This document shows, one piece after another, positions 1 through 7,537 of a DNA stretch of 22,201 nucleotides. The notes below the pieces were generated by a model. The model saw only the letters and a program-made list of their open reading frames with translations. It searched no databases and was not told where the DNA came from. This DNA is from Atopobium sp. Lineage in GTDB: Bacteria; Actinomycetota; Coriobacteriia; Coriobacteriales; Atopobiaceae. The stretch is taken from NCBI GenBank assembly GCA_015259035.1, contig JABZHC010000012.1, positions 1 through 22,201 on the forward strand. Direction: 5' to 3'. Position 1 is the first letter of the stretch, and each line of letters begins with the position of its first letter. A program made the position numbers and the translations under genes.

Positions 1-1178
1 ATTACGTCAAGAGCCACTGCCTCTTGGTCATTCTCGCCAGAAGCAACTGCCCTACCGTATGCATCGGTATCAAGAATTGCCTGGCGGAAGCGATCAGTTG
101 TAAATCCATAAGGAGCACGACCCCACTCGTTGGTCTTCTGAGCTCGCTCAACAATGATGTCCAAATCAGCGTCAACAGATTCTGGAGTAATGTCCAGATC
201 GGCCAAGGTGGTTGGGAGACCAAGCTTTCTATTAAGCGCCACCTGCTCCTCAAGTGCCTTAAGGTTGCCGTCAAAGGCATAAAGAACACAGGTACCAAAA
301 GAAACAACCTCACCATGAAGGTGTTTCTCGCCACGCTCGCCCAGAGCAGTAAAGGCATTGTAGAAGGCGTGAGCGGTTGAGGAATTAAAGTAATACGCGC
401 CGCGCTCTGCGCCAAGATTGGTGGTCATATTAGAAACAATACCAGCAGTCACAATGATGTTCAGAACAACGTTTTCAAATGCTTCAGAAACAACGCCGGA
501 GCGCTTGTCTACAAGTGCCTGCTCTGCATTATCAAACAGAGGTTCAATACAAGCGCCTGCAGCAAGAGCGCGACCCATAAGAGGGCTGTAGAGCAGCTCA
601 ACTTCTCTGGAAGAAAGTTCAACCTCAGGACCCTTAGAGAAGGCATCGCCAATTCCTGCCCAGAAGTACTCATCCGGGCTCTCTGCAATAATCTGCGTAT
701 CAATAAAGGTATGAACGGGCAGCTCAGCAGGAATGAAGTACGTATCTGCAGAACCGTCTTCTTTATAGAAAACAGCAATTCTTGTTACAGGAGCGCAGTT
801 AGAAGCAAGTGTTGGGAAGGTAAAGTATGGCTTGTCCAGGATAGTTGCAATCTCTTTACCCTCATCAATTGCGCGACCACCACCAACAAGGAAGAGCATA
901 TCAGCTGCAATAACCTCAGGCATTGCTGCAATTCTCTTGGCATTTGCATGCGTAGAGTTAGTGCCGTAAGAAATCCAGGAGGAGATAGAAACCTCAGAAC
1001 CGACAAGTGCTGCCTCAAGCTTTGGACGTGCCTTCTCCATTGCAGTTGGTCCACCAATGACTACAGCATTTTTACCAAATCGCTTAACAATGTGCAGTAC
1101 TGACTTATAAGCATCAACACCAATGGTGTATGAAGGCAGATACTCCGTAAATGTTCCGCGAGATTCCATCTTTTCCAT
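1..1178 (-). CDS. Iron-containing alcohol dehydrogenase / glycerol dehydrogenase-like protein, 3' end cut off
   Basis: This is a member of the GldA/iron-containing alcohol dehydrogenase superfamily, NAD(P)-dependent oxidoreductases acting on polyols or related alcohols. The frame is open from an ATG at 1178 to the window edge (392 codons visible, so it is almost complete; family members are about 360-400 aa). I see the glycine-rich nucleotide-binding stretch LFLVGGGRAIDEGK near residue 100, followed by TFPTLASNCAPVT. The metal-binding set matches the family: Asp in GIGDAFSK, His in STAHAFYNAF and His in HLHGEVVSFGT. GGAGGACG sits a few bases before the ATG, which supports this start. It lies 51 bp after the phospholipase-like gene and could be cotranscribed with pheST. 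The family is clear from the motifs; the substrate is not, and glycerol-1-phosphate dehydrogenase-like or other polyol roles remain possible. Confidence 0.88.
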   Translation of the reverse strand, partial: MEKMESRGTFTEYLPSYTIGVDAYKSVLHIVKRFGKNAVVIGGPTAMEKARPKLEAALVGSEVSISSWISYGTNSTHANAKRIAAMPEVIAADMLFLVGGGRAIDEGKEIATILDKPYFTFPTLASNCAPVTRIAVFYKEDGSADTYFIPAELPVHTFIDTQIIAESPDEYFWAGIGDAFSKGPEVELSSREVELLYSPLMGRALAAGACIEPLFDNAEQALVDKRSGVVSEAFENVVLNIIVTAGIVSNMTTNLGAERGAYYFNSSTAHAFYNAFTALGERGEKHLHGEVVSFGTCVLYAFDGNLKALEEQVALNRKLGLPTTLADLDITPESVDADLDIIVERAQKTNEWGRAPYGFTTDRFRQAILDTDAYGRAVASGENDQEAVALDV

Positions 1179-1229
1179 AGCGTCCTCCAAAACCTATCTT
1201 AAAAAAGCAAGAATATAACTTTACCTGAA

Positions 1230-1976
1230 CTAGTTATGTTTTTGCAGCATAAATCCTTGAACGAGCGTTTCCTCTGCCTCTTTATAGGCTGACGAGAAAA
1301 ACTCTGTATCAAGCATTTGATACTGTGGTGAGCTCACGCTGTTCTGGCGATTCTCCTCCGCAATGCGCTGTATGACCTGAAGCGTTTGCTCAACATCTGA
1401 ATGCGTAAACCCATACTGTGGATGAGCTGCAGCTACTGCAAAGAGCTCGTCAGAGGCCTCTGGTAGGCGATTCATTTCAAGCGAGCGCCCGTAAACATCA
1501 AAATCTGCTTGCTTACGAATACGCGCATCTTCTCCCGTGGGAATATGATGAGCACGCAAAAATGCCCGTGTATGAGCGTTATACACGTGGTCGCAAACAA
1601 GGTGACACCAAATGCCTACGATAAGCTCTCTAAGCTGGCGCTGATCTACTAAATGGCACTGCTCAGCTGAGCAATACCTCACATTTGGCTGGATAAAATC
1701 AGTCTGCTGCAGATACTCAGCAGGCGTGAGACCGCCCATAAAATTACGCTGATACCGCTTATAACTTGGAATAGGCAAACTACCTGGATACGATTGATGG
1801 CTTCGACCGTACCTCACCTTGTGAGAATAGTCTGGGACCATAAAGCCAATATGCACGTCAGGAGCAACATTTCCAAGCAGAAATGCATCAGGGTAGTGAA
1901 TATCCACATCCAAGCAACCGGCTCCTTTCTCAAGGAGCCGGTCAGCATGAGCAATATGTACGTTCCAACTTGGCAC
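1230..1976 (-). CDS. Zinc-dependent phospholipase C-like protein
   Basis: A 248-aa protein resembling the zinc-dependent phospholipase C / S1-P1 nuclease-like fold family (Zn_dep_PLPC). The evidence is W4, H7 and H10 at the N terminus, LGNVAPDVH at about 34-42, and a GIWCHLVCDHVYNAH block at 121-135 (H125, D129, H130, H135), the usual pattern of metal-binding His/Asp. I chose the GTG at 1976 because it gives the N terminus MPSWNVHIAH and begins 13 bp after the pheT stop. An upstream extension of the same frame would lie inside pheT and looks like a shadow. No signal peptide or membrane segment is visible, so it is probably cytoplasmic, unlike secreted phospholipases C. The true substrate is unknown. 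A perfect hairpin lies at codons 12-20. The Shine-Dalgarno is weak (CAGG), so translational coupling to pheT is likely. Confidence 0.75.
   Translation of the reverse strand: MPSWNVHIAHADRLLEKGAGCLDVDIHYPDAFLLGNVAPDVHIGFMVPDYSHKVRYGRSHQSYPGSLPIPSYKRYQRNFMGGLTPAEYLQQTDFIQPNVRYCSAEQCHLVDQRQLRELIVGIWCHLVCDHVYNAHTRAFLRAHHIPTGEDARIRKQADFDVYGRSLEMNRLPEASDELFAVAAAHPQYGFTHSDVEQTLQVIQRIAEENRQNSVSSPQYQMLDTEFFSSAYKEAEETLVQGFMLQKHN
1917..1942 (-). other. Perfect 11-bp hairpin with GAGA tetraloop inside the start of the phospholipase-like gene
   Basis: The arms 1917-1927 and 1932-1942 are exact reverse complements (ACCGGCTCCTT / AAGGAGCCGGT on the minus strand) around a 4-nt loop, GAGA, a GNRA-type tetraloop. 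It begins about 34 nt downstream of the GTG start. No U-tract follows, so it is not an intrinsic terminator. It may damp translation or protect the mRNA; that function is inferred only. Confidence 0.6.
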
Positions 1977-1989
1977 TACAATTACCTGC

Positions 1990-4449
1990 TTATCCGCGAA
2001 TTTCTCCGCCGGTAGAACGAAGAACCTTCTCCACAAGCTTTGTGTGGGTCTTCTCGACCTCTTCTGAAGTAAGCGTTCTGTCGTCTGCACGATACGTGAG
2101 CGAGAAGGCCATAGACTTCTTGCCTTCACCAACACGTAGGGCATCGCGGTACACGTCAAAGAGTCTGATGTCGCAGAGGAGCTTGCCACCAGCAGACTTC
2201 AAACGCTGAACCAACTGCTCAGCAGTAACGCTCTCGTCAACAACAATTGCCAGGTCAATGGAGATACCTGGGTAGGTTGGAGGCTCAACAATAGGAAGGT
2301 CTTTCTGAGAAAGACGTAAGAGCGACGCAACAGAAATCTCAAAGGCAATGACTGGAACCTCAATGTCAAAGTTCTGGAGCGACAAAGGATGAATGTTTCC
2401 AACCCAACCGATTGTCTCGCTACCTGCAAGAATCTCAGCAGCGCGACCAGGCTGTAGCCAACCGTATTGCTCTGGCTCAGCTACACGGAAACGAACCTTA
2501 GGGATGCGAAGTGCCTCAAGCAGACCCTCAACAATACCCTTGGCGTCAAAGAAATCGTAGGCTGGATACTTAGCATTCCAAGCGTCATCTGCTGGACGAC
2601 CAACCAATACGCCACAGACATAGCTTGGCTCATCTGGCTGGCTCTTATCCTTATGTCCAAAGAGCACACGGCCCAGCTCATACATGGCAATATTAGAGAC
2701 ACCGTGAGCAAGGTTGTATGCAATAGAGCGCAGAAGACCTGGAACAATGGAGCGGCGCATCTCAGACTGGTCAGCAACAAGTGGGCTAATAACCTTTACC
2801 GGGACGCCTCTTCCCTCTTCGCTCATACCAAGCTTAGAGAGGTCATCTGGACTTGCAAACAAATATGACTTTGTCTCGTTGAGACCAAGGGAGCGCAGCG
2901 TACGGCCAATCTTTCTAATCTGACGCTGATCTGAAGTCAAACCGCCTGCATGGTTTCTAGCAGCAGGAAGCGTAGCCTCAATATCGCCTTCACCCCACAA
3001 GCGAACAATCTCCTCAATAAGGTCAACCTCACGCGTAAGGTCTGGGCGGTTTGTAGGAGCAATAACACTCAACTCACCATTGTCTGCTGGAGCAACCTTG
3101 CAGCCAAGGCGCGTAAGGCGAGAAACCATAAACTCTTCTGGAATTTGAGCACCTGCAAGGGCGCAGACGCGCTCTGGGCGAAGCGTAATAGTTACTGCCT
3201 CTTTTACCTTTGGATATACATCAACAATACCAGGGCAAACCTCAGCACCACAGCATTCCTCAAAGAGTGCTGCTGCAATATCTGCAACAGATGCACAGCC
3301 GTTTGGATCCACAAGACGCTCGTAGCGAATAGAAGCCTCACTCATCAAATCAAGGTTTCTACTGGTACGGCTAATGTGACCGTTATCAAAGACAGCGGAT
3401 TCCAAAAGGACATCAACGGTATTCTCGGTAATCTCAGAGTCAAGACCACCCATAACACCAGCAAGTGCAATAGGAGTCTTACCGTTATCTGTGATGACCG
3501 TCATATCAGACGTGAGCTCGCGGTCTTCTCCGTCAAGCGTCACAATGTGCTCACCGTCTTCTGCAGCACGAACCACAATGTGGTACTTGCCATCTTCCTT
3601 GGTAAGTTTTCCGAGGTCAAAAGCATGCAGAGGCTGGCCGGTCAGGTACATCACGTAGTTAGTAACATCAACAACGTTGTTGATTGAGCGGCCACCACAA
3701 GCCGTAACGCGACGAGCAAGCCACTCAGGGCTTGGGCCAATCTTGACGTTACGAACCACGCGAGCGGTATACCTTGAGCAGAGCTCAGGGTCAGCAATAG
3801 TAACATCTACCTGCTCAGATACATCTGCACCAGACTCAGAGGCAACACTTGGAAGCTCAATGTGGGTGTCGATGTCATACATTGCAGAAACCTCAACAGC
3901 CATACCTGTCATAGAGAGGCAGTCAGGACGGTTAGGGGTAATCTCACAATCAAGAACAACGTCAGACATGCCCAGGTAATCCGTAAGTGGCATACCAATT
4001 GGAGCATCCTCAGGAAGAATCATAATGCCGCTCTGGTCATCGCCAAGACCCAGCTCGCGAGAAGAGCAGTTCATGCCGCAAGACTCAACGCCACGCAGCT
4101 TGGACTTTTTAATCTTAAAGTCTCCAGGAAGTACTGCACCAATCATTGCGGTAACAATGTGGTCTCCCTGATTAAAGTTCTGAGCTCCGCAAACAATCTG
4201 CAGAGGAACAGGATTTCCGTCCTTATCCACATTATTGTTGCCCACGTCAACGAGGGTAACGTACATGTGATCAGAATCAGGATGAGGCTCTTTGCTTACA
4301 ACCTGAGCTGTAACAACATAATCAAGGTTAGCGCCAACACGCTCTACAGCTTCAACCTCAGTGCCCGTGCGCACAAACTCACGCTCAAGGTCTTTTGGGT
4401 CCTGAGGAAGATCAACGAGCGTCTTCAGCCATTCATAAGATACACGCAT
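1990..4449 (-). CDS. pheT: Phenylalanine--tRNA ligase beta subunit
   Basis: This is the 819-aa beta chain of the (alpha-beta)2 phenylalanyl-tRNA synthetase, which charges tRNA-Phe in the cytoplasm. Its length matches the bacterial family. In order I see: an N-terminal segment MRVSYEWLKTLVDLP; an EMAP/tRNA-binding OB domain at about 40-155 (LQIVCGAQNF, KLRGVESCGMNCSSREL); the B3/B4 editing region around 210-400 (NNVVDVTNYVMYLTGQPLHAFD); the B5 domain around 420-490 (APTNRPDLTREVDLIEEIVR); the synthetase-like core; and a C-terminal FDX-ACB anticodon-binding domain (last about 95 residues, YPGISIDLAIVVDE). The ATG at 4449 follows AGAAAGG. pheS lies 30 bp upstream, so the two form the normal pheST operon, controlled by the T-box leader in front of pheS. 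Confidence 0.98.
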   Translation of the reverse strand: MRVSYEWLKTLVDLPQDPKDLEREFVRTGTEVEAVERVGANLDYVVTAQVVSKEPHPDSDHMYVTLVDVGNNNVDKDGNPVPLQIVCGAQNFNQGDHIVTAMIGAVLPGDFKIKKSKLRGVESCGMNCSSRELGLGDDQSGIMILPEDAPIGMPLTDYLGMSDVVLDCEITPNRPDCLSMTGMAVEVSAMYDIDTHIELPSVASESGADVSEQVDVTIADPELCSRYTARVVRNVKIGPSPEWLARRVTACGGRSINNVVDVTNYVMYLTGQPLHAFDLGKLTKEDGKYHIVVRAAEDGEHIVTLDGEDRELTSDMTVITDNGKTPIALAGVMGGLDSEITENTVDVLLESAVFDNGHISRTSRNLDLMSEASIRYERLVDPNGCASVADIAAALFEECCGAEVCPGIVDVYPKVKEAVTITLRPERVCALAGAQIPEEFMVSRLTRLGCKVAPADNGELSVIAPTNRPDLTREVDLIEEIVRLWGEGDIEATLPAARNHAGGLTSDQRQIRKIGRTLRSLGLNETKSYLFASPDDLSKLGMSEEGRGVPVKVISPLVADQSEMRRSIVPGLLRSIAYNLAHGVSNIAMYELGRVLFGHKDKSQPDEPSYVCGVLVGRPADDAWNAKYPAYDFFDAKGIVEGLLEALRIPKVRFRVAEPEQYGWLQPGRAAEILAGSETIGWVGNIHPLSLQNFDIEVPVIAFEISVASLLRLSQKDLPIVEPPTYPGISIDLAIVVDESVTAEQLVQRLKSAGGKLLCDIRLFDVYRDALRVGEGKKSMAFSLTYRADDRTLTSEEVEKTHTKLVEKVLRSTGGEIRG

Positions 4450-4479
4450 GTGATTGCCTTTCTAATAAGACGCCGATGA

Positions 4480-5547
4480 TTAGAACTGACGCAGGACTCT
4501 CTGGTCACCAGAGATGAGCATACGCAGGTCAGGAAGGTCATAACGAAGTGCTGCAACACGCTCAACACCAATGCCAAAGGCAAAGCCTGTGTACTTCTCG
4601 GAATCAATACCGCAGTACTTGAAGACGTTAGGATCAACCATGCCGCAGCCAAGAATCTCAAGCCAACCGGTATTCTTGCAGAAGCGGCAGCCCTCGCCGT
4701 GACAGACGCCACAAGAAACATCTACCTCGCAGCTTGGCTCAGTGAATGGGAAGAAGTGAGGACGATAGCGTGTAGCACGGTCCTTACCAAAGATCTCACG
4801 AGTAAAGTGATCAAGGGTGCCTTTGAGGTCACCAAAGGTGATTCCCTCATCAACAACAAGGCCTTCCATCTGCGTAAACTGAGGCAGGTGGTTAGCGTCT
4901 GCTGTGTCAGGACGGAATACCGTACCAGGGCAAATCATGTAAATAGGAGGCTCTTTTGTCTCCATGGTGTGTACCTGAACGCCAGAAGTCTGTGTACGAA
5001 GAAGCACGTCAGACTCGCCCAGTACGTGCGACTCTTTTCCTTCTGGTGCATTGTCCACTACGTAGAACGTATCCTTACCAGAACGGCTTGGATGGTCCTC
5101 TGGGGCATTCAGAGCTGTGAAGTTGTAGTAGGTGGTCTCAACATAAGGGCCTGTCTCAATGGTGTAGCCCATGCTGATAAAGATGTCTTCCATCTCCTCA
5201 CGTACCTGCTCAATGAGGTGCTGAGTACCAGGGCTCAGACGACGACCTGGAAGGGTAATATCAGTTGCCTCAGCATTAAGCTGGGCCTCAAGGGCTTCTC
5301 GCTTTAAGGCAAGCTGACGCTCGCGAATAGCGGTCTCAACGTTAGCACGAACGGTATTTGCAAGCTGACCCATTTGAGGGCGCTGATCTGCGGGAACCTG
5401 ACCCATCATACGCATAATTGCTGTAAGAGAGCCCTTTTTACCCATTGATGCAACGCGTACCTTCTCAAGCGCTTCAAGGTTTGTTGCCTTAGCAATTCCT
5501 TCAAGTACTTGCTCGCGAATTGCCGAGAGTTCCTCAGACATTCCCAT
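4480..5547 (-). CDS. pheS: Phenylalanine--tRNA ligase alpha subunit
   Basis: The 355-aa catalytic alpha subunit of phenylalanyl-tRNA synthetase, of typical family length. An N-terminal coiled-coil region (about 1-95) is followed by the class II synthetase core: the motif 2 region around YMICPGTVFRPD and FTQMEGLVVDEG, then YRPHFFPFTEPSCEVDV, and motif 3 FAFGIGVERVAALRY near the C terminus. Between motifs 2 and 3 it has a four-cysteine insert, CGVCHGEGCRFC, as in Bacillus-type PheS and unlike the E. coli protein; this may bind zinc. The start is the ATG at 5547, with AAAGGG about 7 nt upstream; the ATG two codons later has poorer spacing. Expression should depend on uncharged tRNA-Phe through the T-box at 5565-5820. 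Confidence 0.98.
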   Translation of the reverse strand: MGMSEELSAIREQVLEGIAKATNLEALEKVRVASMGKKGSLTAIMRMMGQVPADQRPQMGQLANTVRANVETAIRERQLALKREALEAQLNAEATDITLPGRRLSPGTQHLIEQVREEMEDIFISMGYTIETGPYVETTYYNFTALNAPEDHPSRSGKDTFYVVDNAPEGKESHVLGESDVLLRTQTSGVQVHTMETKEPPIYMICPGTVFRPDTADANHLPQFTQMEGLVVDEGITFGDLKGTLDHFTREIFGKDRATRYRPHFFPFTEPSCEVDVSCGVCHGEGCRFCKNTGWLEILGCGMVDPNVFKYCGIDSEKYTGFAFGIGVERVAALRYDLPDLRMLISGDQRVLRQF

Positions 5548-5564
5548 GTAATTACCCTTTCAAT

Positions 5565-5598
5565 AGAAAACCGCCCCTGAGCATGTGCCCAAGGACGG
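5565..5598 (-). terminator. T-box regulated intrinsic terminator before pheS
   Basis: On the minus strand, CCGTCCTTGGGC and GCTCAGGGGCGG form a 12-bp stem including G-U pairs, with loop ACAT, followed by TTTTCT at 5570-5565. The left arm contains the CCTTGG needed for the antiterminator, as in a classical T-box switch. Confidence 0.9.
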
Positions 5599-5822
5599 AA
5601 AATTTCCGCGGTACCACCTCGGTTGATTGCGCAGTTTTCTCTCTGTGCAATCCACTTAAAAGCCTAGTCTCGTTAGGCGGACGACTTCCCTACTGAGCAG
5701 AAACTGCCGTTCAAGTTGTAGCTCGGGAGTGAACTCTACCAGCGCTGTGCAGGTGTTTCTCAACCACGAACACCCTCTCTGTTCACAACGTGCTCCGGCA
5801 AACCTCTCCGTCAACGCACTTT
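5565..5822 (-). promoter_or_regulatory. T-box riboswitch leader of pheST (Phe, specifier TTC)
   Basis: The conserved T-box sequence GAGGTGGTACCGCGG is at about 5606-5620 on the minus strand. Upstream is a stem III (GATTGC...GCAATC, about 5619-5650). Stem I has a distal helix GGTGTT/AACACC and a specifier context GTTCACTCCCGAGC, with TTC at 5733-5731, a Phe codon that matches the pheS cargo. Downstream, CCGAGG (5622-5617) can pair with CCTTGG (5594-5589) to form the antiterminator, which is mutually exclusive with the terminator hairpin at 5571-5598. By known T-box logic, uncharged tRNA-Phe would favour read-through. The exact 5' end is not determined. Confidence 0.93.
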
Positions 5823-5828
5823 GTTCAG

Positions 5829-5837
5829 AGTATCACA
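5829..5837 (-). promoter_or_regulatory. Possible extended -10 promoter for the pheST leader
   Basis: TGTGATACT on the minus strand fits an extended -10 (TGn plus GATACT) and would start transcription just before the T-box leader. It overlaps the TGA stop of znuB. No convincing -35 box is visible, so this is tentative; read-through from the znu operon is an alternative. Confidence 0.35.
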
Positions 5838-6645
5838 CTGTGCGAGTTTTGAGCAGCAGCACAACCCTTTTTACCAGAAAGATAAACAAAAGTGTAACAA
5901 CCGCGAGAAGAACGATGGTTCCTCCAGGTTTAAGGCCAAGCTCATAGGAGACAACAAGTCCACCAAGTGAGGTCAGCATACCCACCGTGCTTGCATACAA
6001 ACAACATTGCTTCCAGCTGCGGGAAATCTGCAAAGCACAGGCAACAGGAACCACCATCATGGATGAAACAATAAGTGAGCCAACCGTTCTTGCTGCTACG
6101 GCAACCACCAAAGCTACTGCGATAACAAAGCCAAAGTTAATAAGACTTACGGGCACACCAACACAACGGGCATGACGCTCATCAAAAGACATCAAGAAAA
6201 GTTCTTTTCTAAGGAAGAAGCAGAATGCGACTGCAAGCACACTGATGGCCACAATCATCTGAACTTCTTGCTCGCTTACGGTCAGGATAGAGCCAAACAT
6301 GAAGCTGTTGAAGCTTGACGAGTTAGGAACAAAACCAGACAACACACCTGCTAGACCAATACCAGCTGCCATCACAATGGCAACTGCAAGCTCTGACTGG
6401 TCTTTGAAGTGACGACGTACTCCCTCTACGCAAAGAGCACCACCCAAACAAGCGGCAATTGCTCCGGCAACAGGATTAATACCTGCAATCATGCCGCCTG
6501 CAACACCTGCAAGAGAAGTATGTGAAAGCGCATCGCCAATCATAGAAAGGCGCTTCAATACAACCGTAACGCCTACCAGCGGAATAATTGCTCCCAGAAG
6601 AATTCCCACAAGAATTCCTCGCTGCATAAATACGTATTCAAACAT
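5833..6645 (-). CDS. znuB: Zinc/manganese ABC transporter, permease subunit (ZnuB-like)
   Basis: A 270-aa hydrophobic protein of the ABC-3 (ZnuB/TroC/MntB) permease family, forming the membrane channel of a divalent-metal importer. I see roughly eight membrane segments along the chain, beginning FMQRGILVGILLGAIIPLVG and ending with AVVTLLFIFLVKRVVLLL. The conserved family stretch LKRLSMIGDALSHTSLAGVA (about 31-50) is characteristic. The ATG at 6645 directly abuts the znuC TAA stop, so the two genes are translationally coupled. It is the last gene of the znuA-znuC-znuB operon; its stop overlaps the putative pheST promoter. The zinc preference is inferred from the His-rich partners and not from this subunit. 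Confidence 0.93.
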   Translation of the reverse strand: MFEYVFMQRGILVGILLGAIIPLVGVTVVLKRLSMIGDALSHTSLAGVAGGMIAGINPVAGAIAACLGGALCVEGVRRHFKDQSELAVAIVMAAGIGLAGVLSGFVPNSSSFNSFMFGSILTVSEQEVQMIVAISVLAVAFCFFLRKELFLMSFDERHARCVGVPVSLINFGFVIAVALVVAVAARTVGSLIVSSMMVVPVACALQISRSWKQCCLYASTVGMLTSLGGLVVSYELGLKPGGTIVLLAVVTLLFIFLVKRVVLLLKTRTV

Positions 6646-7500
6646 TTATGCCCTCCTCTCAAGCGAGTCTTGGGCATCTTGAACAACGTCTGACGCAGGA
6701 CCAAGTGACTCATTCAGCGCAAAATCATCCAATTTTCCACGGTTATGATCGTGGACGTGGTGTGAATCAAGATCACAATGTGCTCCATGAACGGCGCAGT
6801 GATTATGACCGTGACCCCTACCTGCAATTTCTGTAGCTTTGTGGTCAGCAACTTCAATAACTCGACAAGCCAGCGCATCAAGAGCTGCAAGATCATGCGT
6901 AACAATGAGTACCGCAAGATCTCGAGCAGCATGAGCTTCTCGCACTAGGCTATAGAAATGATTGCGACTCTCTTTATCAAGACCAGTTGTAGGCTCGTCC
7001 AGGATAAGTAGTGATGGGTTTCCTACCAGCGCGCAGGCAAGGCGAACTCTCTGGAGCTGTCCTCCAGAGAGTTCCCTAATAATACGCGTGGAAAAATCAG
7101 TCATACCTACAAGGTCAAGTGCCTCAAGCGTGCGCTCGCGACGCTCTTTTGCGCTCATCTTTACCTTTTTGGCACGAGCATACTGACTTGCATCTACTAG
7201 TTCGACAACGCTTGCAGGAAAGCGATTAACCGATTCTGAAGGGAGCTGTGGGACATAGCCTACACGCTCCCAGTCTTTAAACCGAGTCGAGGGCGTTCCA
7301 AAAAGAAGTGACTTACCACTTGTAGGTTCAAGCTCACCCACCACAATTCGAGAGAGCGTAGATTTACCAGCTCCGTTATCACCAATAAGCGCGCAAATCT
7401 CACCTTGATGAACGTCTAAATTTACATCGCTTAAGACGCGCGTCTTCTTGTAAGAAAAACTCACGTCTTGAAGCGAAACGGCTATCTGACTTTCCTGCAA
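6646..7500 (-). CDS. znuC: Zinc ABC transporter, ATP-binding subunit with His-rich tail (ZnuC-like)
   Basis: ATPase subunit of the metal importer. Using the TTG at 7500 (284 aa), the Walker A GDNGAGKST is at 40-48, the signature LSGGQLQRV begins near 144, Walker B LLILDEPT near 164, and the H-loop THD near 201. After the ATPase core there is an unusual tail with a His/Cys-rich block at 230-252 (GHGHNHCAVHGAHC, SHHVHDHN), absent from typical ZnuC or MntB-type ATPases and likely to bind zinc in the cytoplasm. No ATG fits the frame. GGAGG at 7510-7506 lies 5 nt before TTG 7500; TTG 7512 or GTG 7503 are alternatives with worse spacing. It lies between znuA and znuB. Confidence 0.93.
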   Translation of the reverse strand: MQESQIAVSLQDVSFSYKKTRVLSDVNLDVHQGEICALIGDNGAGKSTLSRIVVGELEPTSGKSLLFGTPSTRFKDWERVGYVPQLPSESVNRFPASVVELVDASQYARAKKVKMSAKERRERTLEALDLVGMTDFSTRIIRELSGGQLQRVRLACALVGNPSLLILDEPTTGLDKESRNHFYSLVREAHAARDLAVLIVTHDLAALDALACRVIEVADHKATEIAGRGHGHNHCAVHGAHCDLDSHHVHDHNRGKLDDFALNESLGPASDVVQDAQDSLERRA

Positions 7501-7537
7501 CACGTCCTCCAAACATCCAGCCTAAGCTGGCAACACA

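Noticed and set aside
1977..2189. N-terminal extension of the phospholipase-like gene into pheT
   Set aside because: The added residues are out-of-frame pheT; the GTG at 1976 gives the expected N terminus.
2950..4479. Long plus-strand open frames opposite pheT (2950-3687 and 3862-4479)
   Set aside because: Shadows of pheT: odd Cys/Asn/Arg-rich composition, no motif and no Shine-Dalgarno.
4699..5307. A plus-strand open frame opposite pheS
   Set aside because: Antisense shadow of a strongly conserved synthetase gene, with no start signal.
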